A DNA stretch of 64,000 nucleotides from Ciona savignyi (taxonomy: Eukaryota > Chordata > Ascidiacea > Phlebobranchia > Cionidae): positions 155,503 to 219,502 of the forward strand of contig CH003131.1 of the NCBI GenBank assembly GCA_000149265.1, in the 5' to 3' direction. The notes beneath the pieces are model-generated. The model made no database searches and was not told the origin of the DNA. It saw only the letters and a program-made list of their open reading frames with translations. The position numbers and the translations under genes were made by a program. Shown here in pieces: positions 12,801 to 21,283 of this stretch. Numbering within the stretch: the stretch's first letter is position 1; the number at the start of each line of letters is the position of its first letter.

Positions 12801-15800
12801 ATAAACAAATGTATTATACACACACTCACGTATTTCTCAAACACATGTAATTTACACACAGATTTCACACATACATACATATGTATTTCACATACACACA
12901 TATTTGACACACATGTACTGAAATGGACTTTTAAATATTCAATCAATATGATTGTTTTTGAATGGATTGTTCACAGGCTTCTTATTATTTTCTGATTTTT
13001 AAAATTTTATTAATTCTAAATTTTGGCATTATCAACAGTTCACCAGAATGCCTTATTCCTATTAAGAAATCTAAACAACATGAAAAAAGGCAATATAACG
13101 TCTGAATACAAAGTGAAGTTAGATGCATTTTATCTCTTCCACTTAATTTAAACATTGTTTTATATATAAATTGTGATTAATGACTTAATTCGTTATATTT
13201 TGACAATGTTTTCTTGATGTTTTTAAATTTTTTTGGGGGGAGTGCAGAATTTTTTTACTTTAAGCTTGTATGCAGCAATGTTACCATCATTAATATTAAT
13301 ATCTCAAACTGTTACATTATAAACGTTAACGTACAAAGTCAAACAACATAGGAGCTTGAGATCACATTATTAGGATTATTTCAGGTATAAATAAGCTAGT
13401 CGGCGTGGCCTTGTACACTTAACAGACATCAGCTGAACCCAGCGGATTAAGAATTTAAACTTAAACAGAAACCTTAATTAAACTTAAACAGAAGCCGTAA
13501 TTCTATAAAACAAACTGTAATAGTGTGGTTTATGGACAACTGGACAATCACCATGATAGAAAATATCATTTTCCCACATAATAATGCCCCTTGAACCCAA
13601 ACAATTCCAATTAGTTTATTTTTTTGGTTTCCATGATATAAACATGAACAAAACATGAAGGACCTTTTAAAGAAATTTGAAAAACGGAAAAACTACAGTC
13701 ATTAGAACATGTCTAAAAACCAATCAAGGTTCGGTATAAATAGACATGGCCACTAAACCCACATAAAAATATAAATAAAATAAATTGCCACCTTGCCATC
13801 GAAGGTTGTTGTTGCTTTCGATTGATGGGGATTTGCATCGCGTTGTAGACGTCAGCGTTATCGATGCTTTTCTCTGGGAGAATCCACTCCTCGTGGGGGG
13901 TGACGTCCAACGAGTTCCGGACTTTGTGGAACAACGTTCCATGGCCATGCACGGCGGTTTGCTACATAAATAATTGAAGCTGTGATCTATTAGGGCTTAA
14001 ATTTTGGTTAGTTAACTACAAATAAAATAAACGTCTCTAATATAACATGACGGTGTGATTTCGTAGAGTGTTTTTTTACATAGGAAATAATTGAAGCTGT
14101 GCATCTATTAATCGTTAATTTATTTTTATCAATTAACCACCAAACAAAATCGAGAAAAACTTAACCATTGTGTGTAAACCAAACAAAAAGCAATTTGTTA
14201 CTGTAAAAACCAAGTTTGTAACTATACAATAGTTCGCTACTTTCTGTAGATTTTAACATTTTTTGAGAGTTAATTGAGCCATAATATACACAGCAGTTTT
14301 CTACATAAATAATTAAAGTTGTGCATTTGTAACAAATTAAATAAAGAAACAAGAACAGTTATTCAATTTGTGTATAAAACAAACAAAAAAATGAATTAGA
14401 TTTAGTGAAAATTGTTTGAAAACTGAGTAACTATACCATGGTATTCTAAGACAGCATGGTCCAATTACAAGCCCGCGGGCTTTTACAGTGGTATTAATTT
14501 TTTTGGATAGTCGCAAGACTCGTGTAAATCAAGCTTACAAGACTTTTCATGTAAAATTTATTACCACTTTCATTTGATATTTATTACCACAATTCAGTCA
14601 CACAAATGGTCATTGGATGATGGCTACTGGCCAGTGTATTAGTTGAAGTATTAGTTGACAGTATGTGTAGGGCTGTAGGCTATTGTAGCAATGCTTGGCG
14701 TGAAATGGTCTGAGAAGTGCGGCGGTTGCACAATTGTTAATGCTCTCGTTCTTATGATCATTTTATTGGAAGTGGCCTGCAAGCTGTCACGTTTTTGTAA
14801 TAATGGCCGTTAGTCAAAAGTAGGTAGGCCACACTGTTCCAAGATTTTATTGATCCATAATATTGTATTGAACTTAACGAACAATGGTAAGAATTGATTG
14901 ACCGATTTTTTTCTGATCCGTAACCATTATTATAGGCTAATAATACATAACATTTATGCATTTAATATGCACAACACTAGACATATTACATCAAATTATA
15001 GAAACCTTATATTTGACCAAGAAAAAAAAGACAGTACATATTAAACACACATGTGATTTATGTAAATAAAAATAAATTAATAAAAAATTTAAGTTTATCC
15101 AACTATTTGTACTTACAGGATTTGATTGATTAAAACTTATATCATTGTCTGTGGAACCGGGAAAGAATGTTGTCGCAATTGCTACCTGTGTGTTTAGGAA
15201 AGATTAAAAAACAATTTGTTACCTTCTGCATTACTTTATCACATAATGGGTGAAACATGGGATGGAAATTACCCACATACTTTACCATATAATGGGTGAA
15301 ACATGGGGTGGAATTTACACCCATACTTTACCACATAATGGGTAAATTATTGGGTGGAATAAACAACAAATAATATGTTTTAAAATTTAAAGAAAATAAA
15401 CTTTAATCCCATTCAAGGTAATTGATACAACACAAATAATAATTTGTCTGGCCCGTTAGTCTAGCGGTTAAGTGCGACACCTTTCCATCGAAAAGTCGCT
15501 AGCTAGTCCGTTGTGTCCTTAAGCAAGGCACGTTACGGATATTGCCTGGACCAAGCAGATTGATGGGTTCTACCAAATTGAAGGAACGTGTTCATACACA
15601 AAAAATTGGTGATCTGACGATTGCCCGTGTGTTAACCCCCTTGGTTTTCCCATTCACGGGGATAAACATGAATATCCTATCCTATAATAATTAAAATTTT
15701 GGAAATTACCAAACCAACCTTACCTCAGCACCGGTAGATTGAGAATACTTGTCAACTGCATGCTTCAAAACCTTCCACGACTGTTTTTGAGTGTCGTTCA

Positions 15801-15813
15801 TATCAGAATCCAT
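6841..15813 (-). CDS. AKT1S1: PRAS40 / AKT1S1 orthologue, nine coding exons
   Basis: Proline-rich Akt substrate of 40 kDa, a substrate and inhibitor of mTORC1. Exons (descending): 15813-15724, 15185-15117, 13961-13792, 12740-12619, 10544-10458, 9170-9099, 8691-8581, 7839-7730, 6969-6841. All phases match and give 319 residues (human 256). Residues 13-75 align with the human N-terminal helix region (W..V..A, TG.E, then HGHGTL). FELDD at 174-178 fits a TOS (raptor-binding) motif, human FVMDE. An acidic run lies at 190-203. LPVNINLNWG (232-241) matches human LPVSVPVWGF. The C-terminus LDTMMASMQALA ... FGDRPRPRT matches human LDRIAASMRALV ... FGDLPRPR. RPRPRT keeps the Akt consensus RxRxxT with T311 as acceptor, and the protein ends in KY as in human. 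The start ATG lies 17 nt after an acceptor. The gene sits just downstream of RYBP; introns carry SINEs, a hAT element and the N gap. Confidence 0.9.
7369..7706 (+). mobile_element. SINE, near full length with duplicated tail
   Basis: Complete head (GGTGTAGCGGTTAAGTGCGTC), B-box region, middle and ATCCTATTC tail. The last part is repeated once (ACCCGACAGTGGACACGGGG ... ATGAATATTCTATCC). It lies in the last AKT1S1 intron. Confidence 0.92.
8399..8520 (+). mobile_element. SINE, 3' half
   Basis: Starts at CAACACACTGCAATAGCT and continues to the GGGATAAAGATGAATA end. 5'-truncated copy in an AKT1S1 intron. Confidence 0.85.
9598..9781 (+). mobile_element. hAT-type MITE, ~185 bp
   Basis: Begins CAAGGGTAGGCAAC and ends near ATGTTGCTCATAC, with GGCGGGCCAG and CCGGCCCGCATGCCG just inside. 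A copy in opposite orientation lies at 60800-60980. The CAGGG...GGCAAC-type termini suggest hAT. No target-site duplication could be confirmed. Confidence 0.6.
10597..11905 (+). mobile_element. SINE split by a hAT element
   Basis: 5' part 10597-10730 (GGTTGTGTGTTTGAGCAAGGCAC through ATTACCCGTGTG) and 3' part 11839-11905 (CCCGTGTGATAACAGCC to GAATAAACATGAATATCC). The hAT element at 10731-11838 is inserted between them with an 8-bp target duplication. Confidence 0.85.
10731..11838. mobile_element. hAT-family DNA transposon, non-autonomous, 1108 bp
   Basis: Terminal inverted repeats begin TAGGGATGCACAATATAG and end with the reverse complement CTATATTGTGCATCCCTA. It is flanked by a perfect 8-bp target-site duplication CCCGTGTG (10723-10730 and 11839-11846), the hAT hallmark. 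Subterminal regions are rich in TTCGAAT/ATTCGAA motifs. An ORF of 112 codons on the minus strand (11585-11247) has no clear transposase resemblance. It inserted into a SINE and is therefore younger than it. Confidence 0.93.
12180..12348. other. Assembly gap (169 N)
   Basis: Run of N inside an AKT1S1 intron. Protein ORFs consisting of X here carry no information. Confidence 0.99.
12491..12600 (+). mobile_element. SINE, 3' part
   Basis: From AACCCGACAGTGTGCGCGAGG to AACATAAATATCCTACCC. It sits between AKT1S1 exon 4 and a short look-alike of that exon's end near 12480. Confidence 0.85.
13395..13640 (+). mobile_element. Old SINE fragment
   Basis: AGTCGGCGTGGCCTTGTACAC ... TGAACCCAGCGGATTAA matches the SINE centre. 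The rest is strongly diverged. In an AKT1S1 intron. Confidence 0.5.
15235..15355. repeat. 46-bp minisatellite, short array
   Basis: About 2.5 copies of the unit with core CATAATGGGTGAAACATGGG. The same unit forms a larger array at 48245-48625, 33 kb away. Confidence 0.9.
15453..15686 (+). mobile_element. SINE with internal deletions
   Basis: Head GTCTAGCGGTTAAGTGCGAC, tail GGGGATAAACATGAATATCC. The ACACTGCAATAGCTCC segment is missing. It lies in AKT1S1 intron 1. Confidence 0.9.
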
Positions 15814-15830
15814 GCCTAGTTCATTATATT

Positions 15831-15998
15831 CTAAAAATTCATACACAAATCACATTTAGAATTGAAAAATTTATAGTGTTGGTAGAAAATATCCGGTATT
15901 ATAGAACATATAAATTTGAGCTAAGTGCGATTTAAAAAATGTCAGTGCTTAATTGGAACAAATAGATAATAGCAGAATATCTTTTTAACAAGTTTATT
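15831..15998 (-). promoter_or_regulatory. Short RYBP-AKT1S1 gap: poly(A) signal and acceptor
   Basis: Reading the minus strand, an AATAAA signal lies at 15998-15993, after the RYBP stop. A 3' splice site (TTTTTAG at ~15837-15831) opens the first recognisable AKT1S1 exon, 17 nt before its ATG. Either an untranslated cis exon lies upstream or this is a spliced-leader acceptor of the kind known in ascidian operons. The sequence alone does not decide. Confidence 0.5.
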
Positions 15999-16127
15999 GG
16001 TTATTGCCCTAAATATTTAATTTGTGTAATAAATAAAAAAAACATTACCCTAATTTAAGTGTCATTGTGTAATTGTCCAACGTATGATTGCAAATTAACA
16101 TTAATTCTACATGCAACTTGTCATATG

Positions 16128-16562
16128 TTATGACTTTGTCTTTTCAAGGCAATCCGGCGATTTTTTCGGTTTAAACTCAGTGAACATGATTGTTACGTTG
16201 TTGACTGTGACGGCTGTTGTTATCGGAGCGCTCCGATCAATCCCTTTCAGCCGATGGCATTTCATCTTCGATTCCGCTACTTTCTCGTTGTAATCTTCAT
16301 CCTTTTCGCTCAGATCTTTATGGGATGAGGTTGGAGACAAAGGAACAGACTGCGCAACAAGACGCGTTGCTTCCTGCTGAGCAACGATGTGCTGATTCAA
16401 TCTTGGCTTCCTAGTTGAAGTTCCCTTCCTAACATCACATATCGAGCATTTAAATGCCTCTGGTGAGTTGCTGTACGTACAAACACTGCAGTTCCAGTAA
16501 TCCTGGTCCAATGTTTTAGAAACACGCTTTCGCGAAGGTCCGACACTTTTGCGATCACCCAT
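16128..16562 (-). CDS. RYBP: RYBP/YAF2 family Polycomb adaptor, 144 aa, intronless
   Basis: A nuclear adaptor of the RYBP/YAF2 family. In animals it binds RING1 proteins and ubiquitinated H2A within non-canonical PRC1. The N-terminal zinc finger (W23, C25, C28, C39, C42; NCSVCTYSNSPEAFKCSICD) is followed by VRKGTSTRKPR, almost identical to vertebrate RYBP/YAF2. The C-terminal region (RLKGIDRS ... AVTVNNVTIMFTEFK) matches the conserved RING1B-binding strands (vertebrate AVTVGNVTVIITDFK). The protein is shorter than human RYBP (228 aa) because the basic, serine-rich linker is much reduced. The coding region is one uninterrupted exon, whereas vertebrate genes have introns. No poly(A) tract or flanking duplication suggests a retrocopy, and the frame is intact. 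A single tunicate gene would be co-orthologous to RYBP and YAF2. AKT1S1 follows on the same strand about 300 bp downstream. Confidence 0.94.
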   Translation of the reverse strand: MGDRKSVGPSRKRVSKTLDQDYWNCSVCTYSNSPEAFKCSICDVRKGTSTRKPRLNQHIVAQQEATRLVAQSVPLSPTSSHKDLSEKDEDYNEKVAESKMKCHRLKGIDRSAPITTAVTVNNVTIMFTEFKPKKSPDCLEKTKS

Positions 16563-16727
16563 TGTTTGATAAACACTACCAGTAAAAAAACAAAACTGCG
16601 CGGAATTAAAAGAACAAGTCAGCTAATTGATAATAGTACACTATGTATACCGGTACTATATTGTATACATATCAAAATATGGTACAAAGTGTATTTTCAG
16701 AATATAATAATTGATGTGTCATTTTAG

Positions 16728-17000
16728 GATAAGATATTTATGTTTATCTTTTGTATGAGAGAATGCAAGAGTCGTTTTATCACAAGGGCAATCGTTATAC
16801 GTTCAATCCTGGTGGCTGGAAAACTACTTGTACACACAGCCTTGGCGACTATAAAACGCACTAATGTAATGTGTTTTATATCCTTGAGCATTGTTTCTGT
16901 TAAGTTCAACTGCGTTTTGCCTGATGTCCGTTAATTGCTCTGTCCAAGGCCATATCGATTAGCTAGCGGCCAGTTTTGACCCAACAACCGTTCAATTAAG
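16728..17000 (-). mobile_element. Old SINE copy
   Basis: Reverse-strand, diverged. GGATAAGATATTTATGTTTATC and ATCACAAGGGCAATCG are the tail region; AGCTAGCGGCCAGTTTTGACC is the head. It lies upstream of RYBP. Confidence 0.65.
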
Positions 17001-17412
17001 AAGCAGTGCAATAAATTATTATACCACCACATATTATCAATATATTTGTATACTGCAAGCAAAGTACTTGCACACACGCACAATACTTCACATTTAACTT
17101 GAACGTAAAATAAACCCACTGTTTTGTCGATATACCATTGTTATTGTAAGTACTTTAACCCGAGAAGCGTGGGCAGCGAGATTACGTTTACTCATTAAAG
17201 TTAATTTAGCTAAAAATCCAATTTTCTACATTTAATTTAAAGATAAAAAATTGCAAACAATACACAACACAATTAATATTAAGTAAATTTCTGAATTATT
17301 ACAGTCGAAAGTATTGTTTTTTTAATTCTACCTAAGAAACTTAGGTTAAACTAGTAACAAATGCTGCAAATCAGTATAGAAACAACATGTGAGAGGTTTT
17401 GAAATAATTGGT

Positions 17413-17710
17413 ATAGGATAGGATAGGATATTTATGTTTATCCTTGTGAATGGGAAAACCAAGAGGGTTACCACACGGGCAATCGTCAGATCACCCCGCG
17501 CCCATCGTCGGGTTACCGGAGCTATTGCAGTGTGTTGTATAATTGTATATGATGGAAACGTTCCTTTAATTTGGTAGAACCCATTAATCCGCTGGGTTCA
17601 GGCACTGTCCGTAAAGTGCTTTGCCCAAGGACACAACCGACTAGCTAGCGACCAGTTTCGCACCTGCAACCTTTCGATTGAAAGGCGACGCACTTAACTG
17701 CTTAAGACTA
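17413..17710 (-). mobile_element. SINE, full length
   Basis: Complete reverse-strand copy from the GGATAGGATAGGATA tail to the head ending near AAGGCGACGCACTTAACTGC. Very close to the copies at 35337 and 32830, so it is young. Confidence 0.95.
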
Positions 17711-17721
17711 GCCGATCGCAT

Positions 17722-17850
17722 AAATAGAGTTGTTCGTTCGCCTTTCACCCAAAGGGTAGCAGATTCGAAACGGGTCGCTAGGTAGATGGTTGTAACTTTA
17801 GCAATTAAGTAACTTGGTGGACATTGCCCTAGCTCAGTGAAATAGGGCAA
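17722..17850 (+). mobile_element. SINE, 5' half
   Basis: Head (GTTCGCCTTTCACCCAAAGGGTAG ... GGGTCGCTAGGTAGATGG) to the AGCTCAGTGAAATAGGG segment. Opposite orientation to its neighbour. Confidence 0.7.
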
Positions 17851-17884
17851 TAAATAATTCGTTTATTTACAAATTGCTTTACCT

Positions 17885-18112
17885 TTACATTTCAGCAAGG
17901 ATATCTTCAATAATACGGCCAGGAATAATGCGCAGCATATTACTTTCAATAGGCCTACCGGCCTCGCGTCGTCTAGCATTTTCCTCAAATCCGTCCCCTA
18001 TCATATCTCTTGCACGAAAGCAACCACCATCCCTCTGGTCACTTGCGCCGTGGACTACACCTTCCCTATCACATACAAGATCGGCGATACGCCGCCTGTC
18101 ATCATATACGAT
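17885..18112 (-). CDS. Unrecognised exon-like ORF, possible terminal exon
   Basis: A 3' splice site (TTTTCAAG) precedes 75 open codons ending in TAA, with an AATAAA-containing segment (GTAAATAAACG) about 20-30 bp after the stop. GC content is well above the flanks, which suggests coding. The predicted piece is charged (YDDRRRIADLVCDREG ... RIIPGRIIEDILAEM) and I cannot place it in a family. The plus strand is open over the same interval, so the reading direction is not certain. No upstream exons were found on the minus strand, where a MITE and then a plus-strand Lon exon follow. It could be a terminal exon, a fragment of a mobile element, or chance. Confidence 0.3.
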   Translation of the reverse strand: MVYDDRRRIADLVCDREGVVHGASDQRDGGCFRARDMIGDGFEENARRREAGRPIESNMLRIIPGRIIEDILAEM

Positions 18113-18196
18113 CTTGAAAATAGGCCAAACAAATCAACGAAAAGACACAATTTATAATTCACGTTAGTGTAATTGGGTCTAGATTGGGTCTAGAGA

Positions 18197-18847
18197 CTAG
18201 AAAGTGTCAACGTGTTTAACCACCACTATTTGTAAAACACAATTTGTATGCTACGTGTTTATGCACATTTGGTGTATTTTACACGAGTATGTAGTTTATT
18301 TCTGCAAGCATAAACACATGGCCCCCTTTATCAAGTTTCACTGATAATAGTGATCAGTCACATTTACGCTTTATATAATAAGAAGGAAAATGTCCATTGA
18401 ATCTTTTGGTGGAGTTAGCTAATATGGTTTGGATATACAGTGGCAAATTCTAGATATATTGCGTCAAGGAATTTCCCGAGAACCCAAGTATATAAGCGTG
18501 GCAGCCGTTGTGCAAGTGTTCGCCACCCGTTATTCTATGACGGCCGATCTTTTTGAACTGTTGAAGAGTATTTACTTTATATTGTAAGGCAAGTTGTAGG
18601 TGAATAAAATAAACTGAGTAAAGACCAAGGTTCAATTAGAAAATATAAATATTAAGTTTGGATTGGTTACTCGGGAACCCATTAGTTTCCATTTTGCAAA
18701 ACAAACGTTATGCACTTTATATAAGATATACCAAGGGTGATGAGGTAGCCAGGGAACCTAATCGTTTCAACATGCAGAAAAATATAGCGTACACTCAACA
18801 GGGGTTTTAAAAGTAGTGGTAGTTCATATGTAGTTGACACTCTCTAG
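18197..18847. mobile_element. MITE-like DNA element with ~45-bp inverted termini
   Basis: Left end CTAGAAAGTGTCAACGTG, then TTTAACCACCACTATT; right end AGTAGTGGTAG ... AGTTGACACTCTCTAG. The two ends are inverted complements. Inside are repeated TTTCTGCAAGCA and AAGATATACCAAGGGTGATG motifs. No ORF of note. Fragments of the family occur at 3220, 5923, 21826, 24050, 34843 and 41883. The superfamily is undetermined because the target duplication is unclear. Confidence 0.75.
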
Positions 18848-19012
18848 TTATGTGCTTTTTTGATATGTTTTAACCACTGTACCAATATTTTTCAATTTTT
18901 TGTGATAACAATTAATGTCTGTATCCCAGCGAAAATACAAAATAAACTAAAAATCGTCAACACATTCGCACAATAGTTGTGATCGTATCAGCATGTCCGA
19001 ACGAAAGTTGAG

Positions 19013-19240
19013 ATTAATTTTCTCGGCGGGATCAAAGAAAAAGTCCTCGCCGCTCATCGAGCTGGGATGAGGAGAGTGATCCTCCCCAGGAGGAACGAAG
19101 CGGATGCGAGAGCCGATCTTCCGGATGAAGTCCTCCAGTCTCTCAGCATCCGTTTCGTGGATTGCTTGGAAGACGTTTTAACCGAAGCCTTTGATGACGA
19201 CGACGGAGAGTATTTATCCCGCCCGAACAGCAAGCTGTGA
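19013..19240 (+). CDS. LONP2: C-terminal piece of peroxisomal Lon protease (LONP2-like)
   Basis: The frame from 19025 reads GGIKEKVLAAHRAGMRRVIL, then PRRNEADARADLPDEVLQSL and a tail ending PNSKL before TGA at 19238-19240. It matches the end of the Lon proteolytic domain (human LONP2 GGIKDKVLAAHRAG). The terminal SKL is a type-1 peroxisomal targeting signal, as in LONP2 and unlike mitochondrial LONP1. The lysine of GGIKEK corresponds to the Ser-Lys dyad lysine; the serine would lie in an upstream exon. I see no upstream Lon exons on the plus strand back to RYBP. The residues just before GGIKEK (19013-19024) do not match the usual LVLP, while the neighbouring frame (ATG at 18993, KLRLIF) weakly does. 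It may be the last exon of a gene with a very long intron, or an orphaned fragment. A possible poly(A) signal (AATAAA) lies near 19339. Family call firm; gene status open. Confidence 0.75.
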   Translation: MNFLGGIKEKVLAAHRAGMRRVILPRRNEADARADLPDEVLQSLSIRFVDCLEDVLTEAFDDDDGEYLSRPNSKL

Positions 19241-19645
19241 TTTTTATGACGTAATTCAAACGTATTTGAAATTGTCATCTTTCACATTTCGTCATCTCAC
19301 GCAAGAACTCCGACATTCCTCAACAAAGTGCTGTCCCAAAATAAATCGATTGTCCATATTTTGCAGTGGTAGCGCGCCCTCTGGCGAGGACAGCTCAAGA
19401 TCCTGAAAGATCCGTGACGTCATAACCCTTCGCCAAAGTACCGTCGCACGCAAGCTCATAAACAGTTTGTGGCATCAGAGCAGAACCTGCAAATAACAGC
19501 AAGTTATAATCTGATTCAATATTAAAACATCCAAAGAGATATAGACATTACCAGGAACCACAGGGAAGCAATACAAAACATTCGATTTCCTGCCAAGTGT
19601 ATTAAAACACATCAATGAGGATGTTTATTCAGATACCAAGACACG

Positions 19646-20635
19646 ATGGCTTCTACACTAATACTGTTGCTTCTATGCGCAAGTCTCTCCGATGCTCTTT
19701 CACGTGGCAAGTAAGTAACTCTTTATTTATTGTGGATTTATATAACAGATGTTAGAGACATCCCTTTACTTTGTGGTAAGAGGTGTTGCTTAATATAAGC
19801 TAGCAGGTGGAAGAAATATTAATTATGTCATATTTTCGTTAGTTGTAATATACTCCAATAACTTTGATAATCAGAATGATGCTATTAACCCGATATAAAT
19901 AACCCTCAAAATTAAATTCATTTTGTTGTTAATTCCTGCTTGAAATGTTTTTTTTTTAATTATGTAAGTTTTAATTTATCTTTTAGGTTAAGTGATCACC
20001 TACTAGCTGACATGCCATCTGGTTATTTGGGTGGTGAATATGACAACCATGCTGACATGCCATCTGGTTATTTGGGTGGTGAATATGACAGACAAGCAGA
20101 CATTCCATCTGGTTATTTGGGTGGTGAATATGACAGACTAGCTGACATTCCATCTGGTTATTTGGGTGGTGAATATGACAACCAAGCTGACATGCCATCT
20201 GGTTATTTAGGTGGTGAATATGACAACCAAGCTGACATGCCATCTGGTTATTTGGGTGGTGAATATGGCAACCAAGCTGACATGCCATCTGGTTATTTGG
20301 GTGGTGAATATGACAACCAAGCTGACATGCCATCTGGTTATTTGGGTGGTGAATATGACAACCAAGCTGACATGCCATCTGGTTATTTGGGTGGTGAATA
20401 TGACAACCAAGCTGACATGCCATCTGGTTATTTGGGTGGTGAATATGACAACCAAGCTGACATGCCATCTGGTTATTTGGGTGGTGAATATGACAACCAA
20501 GCTGACATGCCATCTGGTTATTTGGGTGGTGAATATGACAACCAAGCTGACATGCCGTCTGGTTATTTGGGTGGTGAATATGACAACCATGCTGACATTC
20601 CATCTGGTTATTTGGGTGGTGAATATGACGAATAG
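19646..20635 (+). CDS. Secreted protein of fourteen 15-residue repeats
   Basis: Two exons: 19646-19710 and 19987-20635 (donor GTAAGT, acceptor TTTTAG), joined in phase 2, 237 residues. Residues 1 to ~18 (MASTLILLLLCASLSDALS) form a clear signal peptide. After a short linker (RGKLSDHLL), residues 29-237 are 13 repeats of 15 residues plus a final 14. The consensus is ADMPSGYLGGEYDNQ, with M/I at position 3 and DNQ/DNH/DRQ/DRL/GNQ at 13-15. The repeat domain is acidic (E and D, two Arg, no Lys), Tyr/Gly-rich and Cys-free, and has no dibasic sites that would suggest a prohormone. The protein ends GGEYDE then TAG. The 45-bp units are nearly identical in DNA, so the array is recently homogenised and copy number probably varies. 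I know no named family with this repeat. A structural, adhesive or tunic/egg-coat matrix role is only a guess. Confidence 0.85.
20010..20632 (+). repeat. 45-bp coding minisatellite, 14 units
   Basis: Tandem 45-bp units (GCTGACATGCCATCTGGTTA at each start) coding for the 15-residue repeat. The central units are identical or differ by one base; the first four and last two differ more. Because units lack stops, other frames are also open and should be ignored. Confidence 0.97.
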
Positions 20636-20798
20636 GCAAACATGCATTTGTTTTGAAGCATTTATAGATAGACAGTGTATAAACGTATTTCAACCGTTAA
20701 GAGTTAAGATATGCCAGACCGCGGCCCTCCTTACTGTCCTGGTAGGATCGCCAAAAACAAGTTAAACTGTGTTTTATTGTATTCGCATTTAATCAAGA

Positions 20799-20804
20799 AT
20801 AAAA
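20799..20804 (+). terminator. Poly(A) signal AATAAA of the repeat-protein gene
   Basis: AATAAA about 165 bp after the TAG stop. Confidence 0.6.
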
Positions 20805-21283
20805 AGACCTTCTATAACGAATTTGGATTGCCAGTAGTGTCGGTGTCACACCTAAGTACTGTTAGCTAGGGAATCGTCAAGACAGATCCAGTGTCAACCA
20901 TAGGCACAGAAATTCGTAGTTTTTGATATCACATAACGGGAAATGACAAGTCACTTTCACATTACAAAAAAATTAAACGTATAAAATAACAGGATCATTC
21001 AAACATCCCAGTTTACCCCAAAAAGTCCGCTAACTGCTTGTTTAAGAACAGCCTTTATAATCCTAATATAAAAGGAACTTAGTTACATTCCTTTCGCACA
21101 AAACCAACAAAAAGAAATCAAGAATAAAGCCAGTACTTATTAAAACAACAGAAGAAATACATACATTACCAGGAACCACTGAAAAACTTTGTATATGATA
21201 TACCATGAGGGGTAAGTGAACCACGTTACCCGTTAGGTTTATTTAGAAAATGTAGACATCAAGTTTGGATTGGTAACTCGGGA

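Noticed and set aside
19983-20765. Other-frame ORFs (146-236 codons) across the 45-bp repeat
   Set aside because: Shadows of the coding repeat. Only the plus frame starting from the signal-peptide exon has a splice-compatible start, and it ends with a proper stop.
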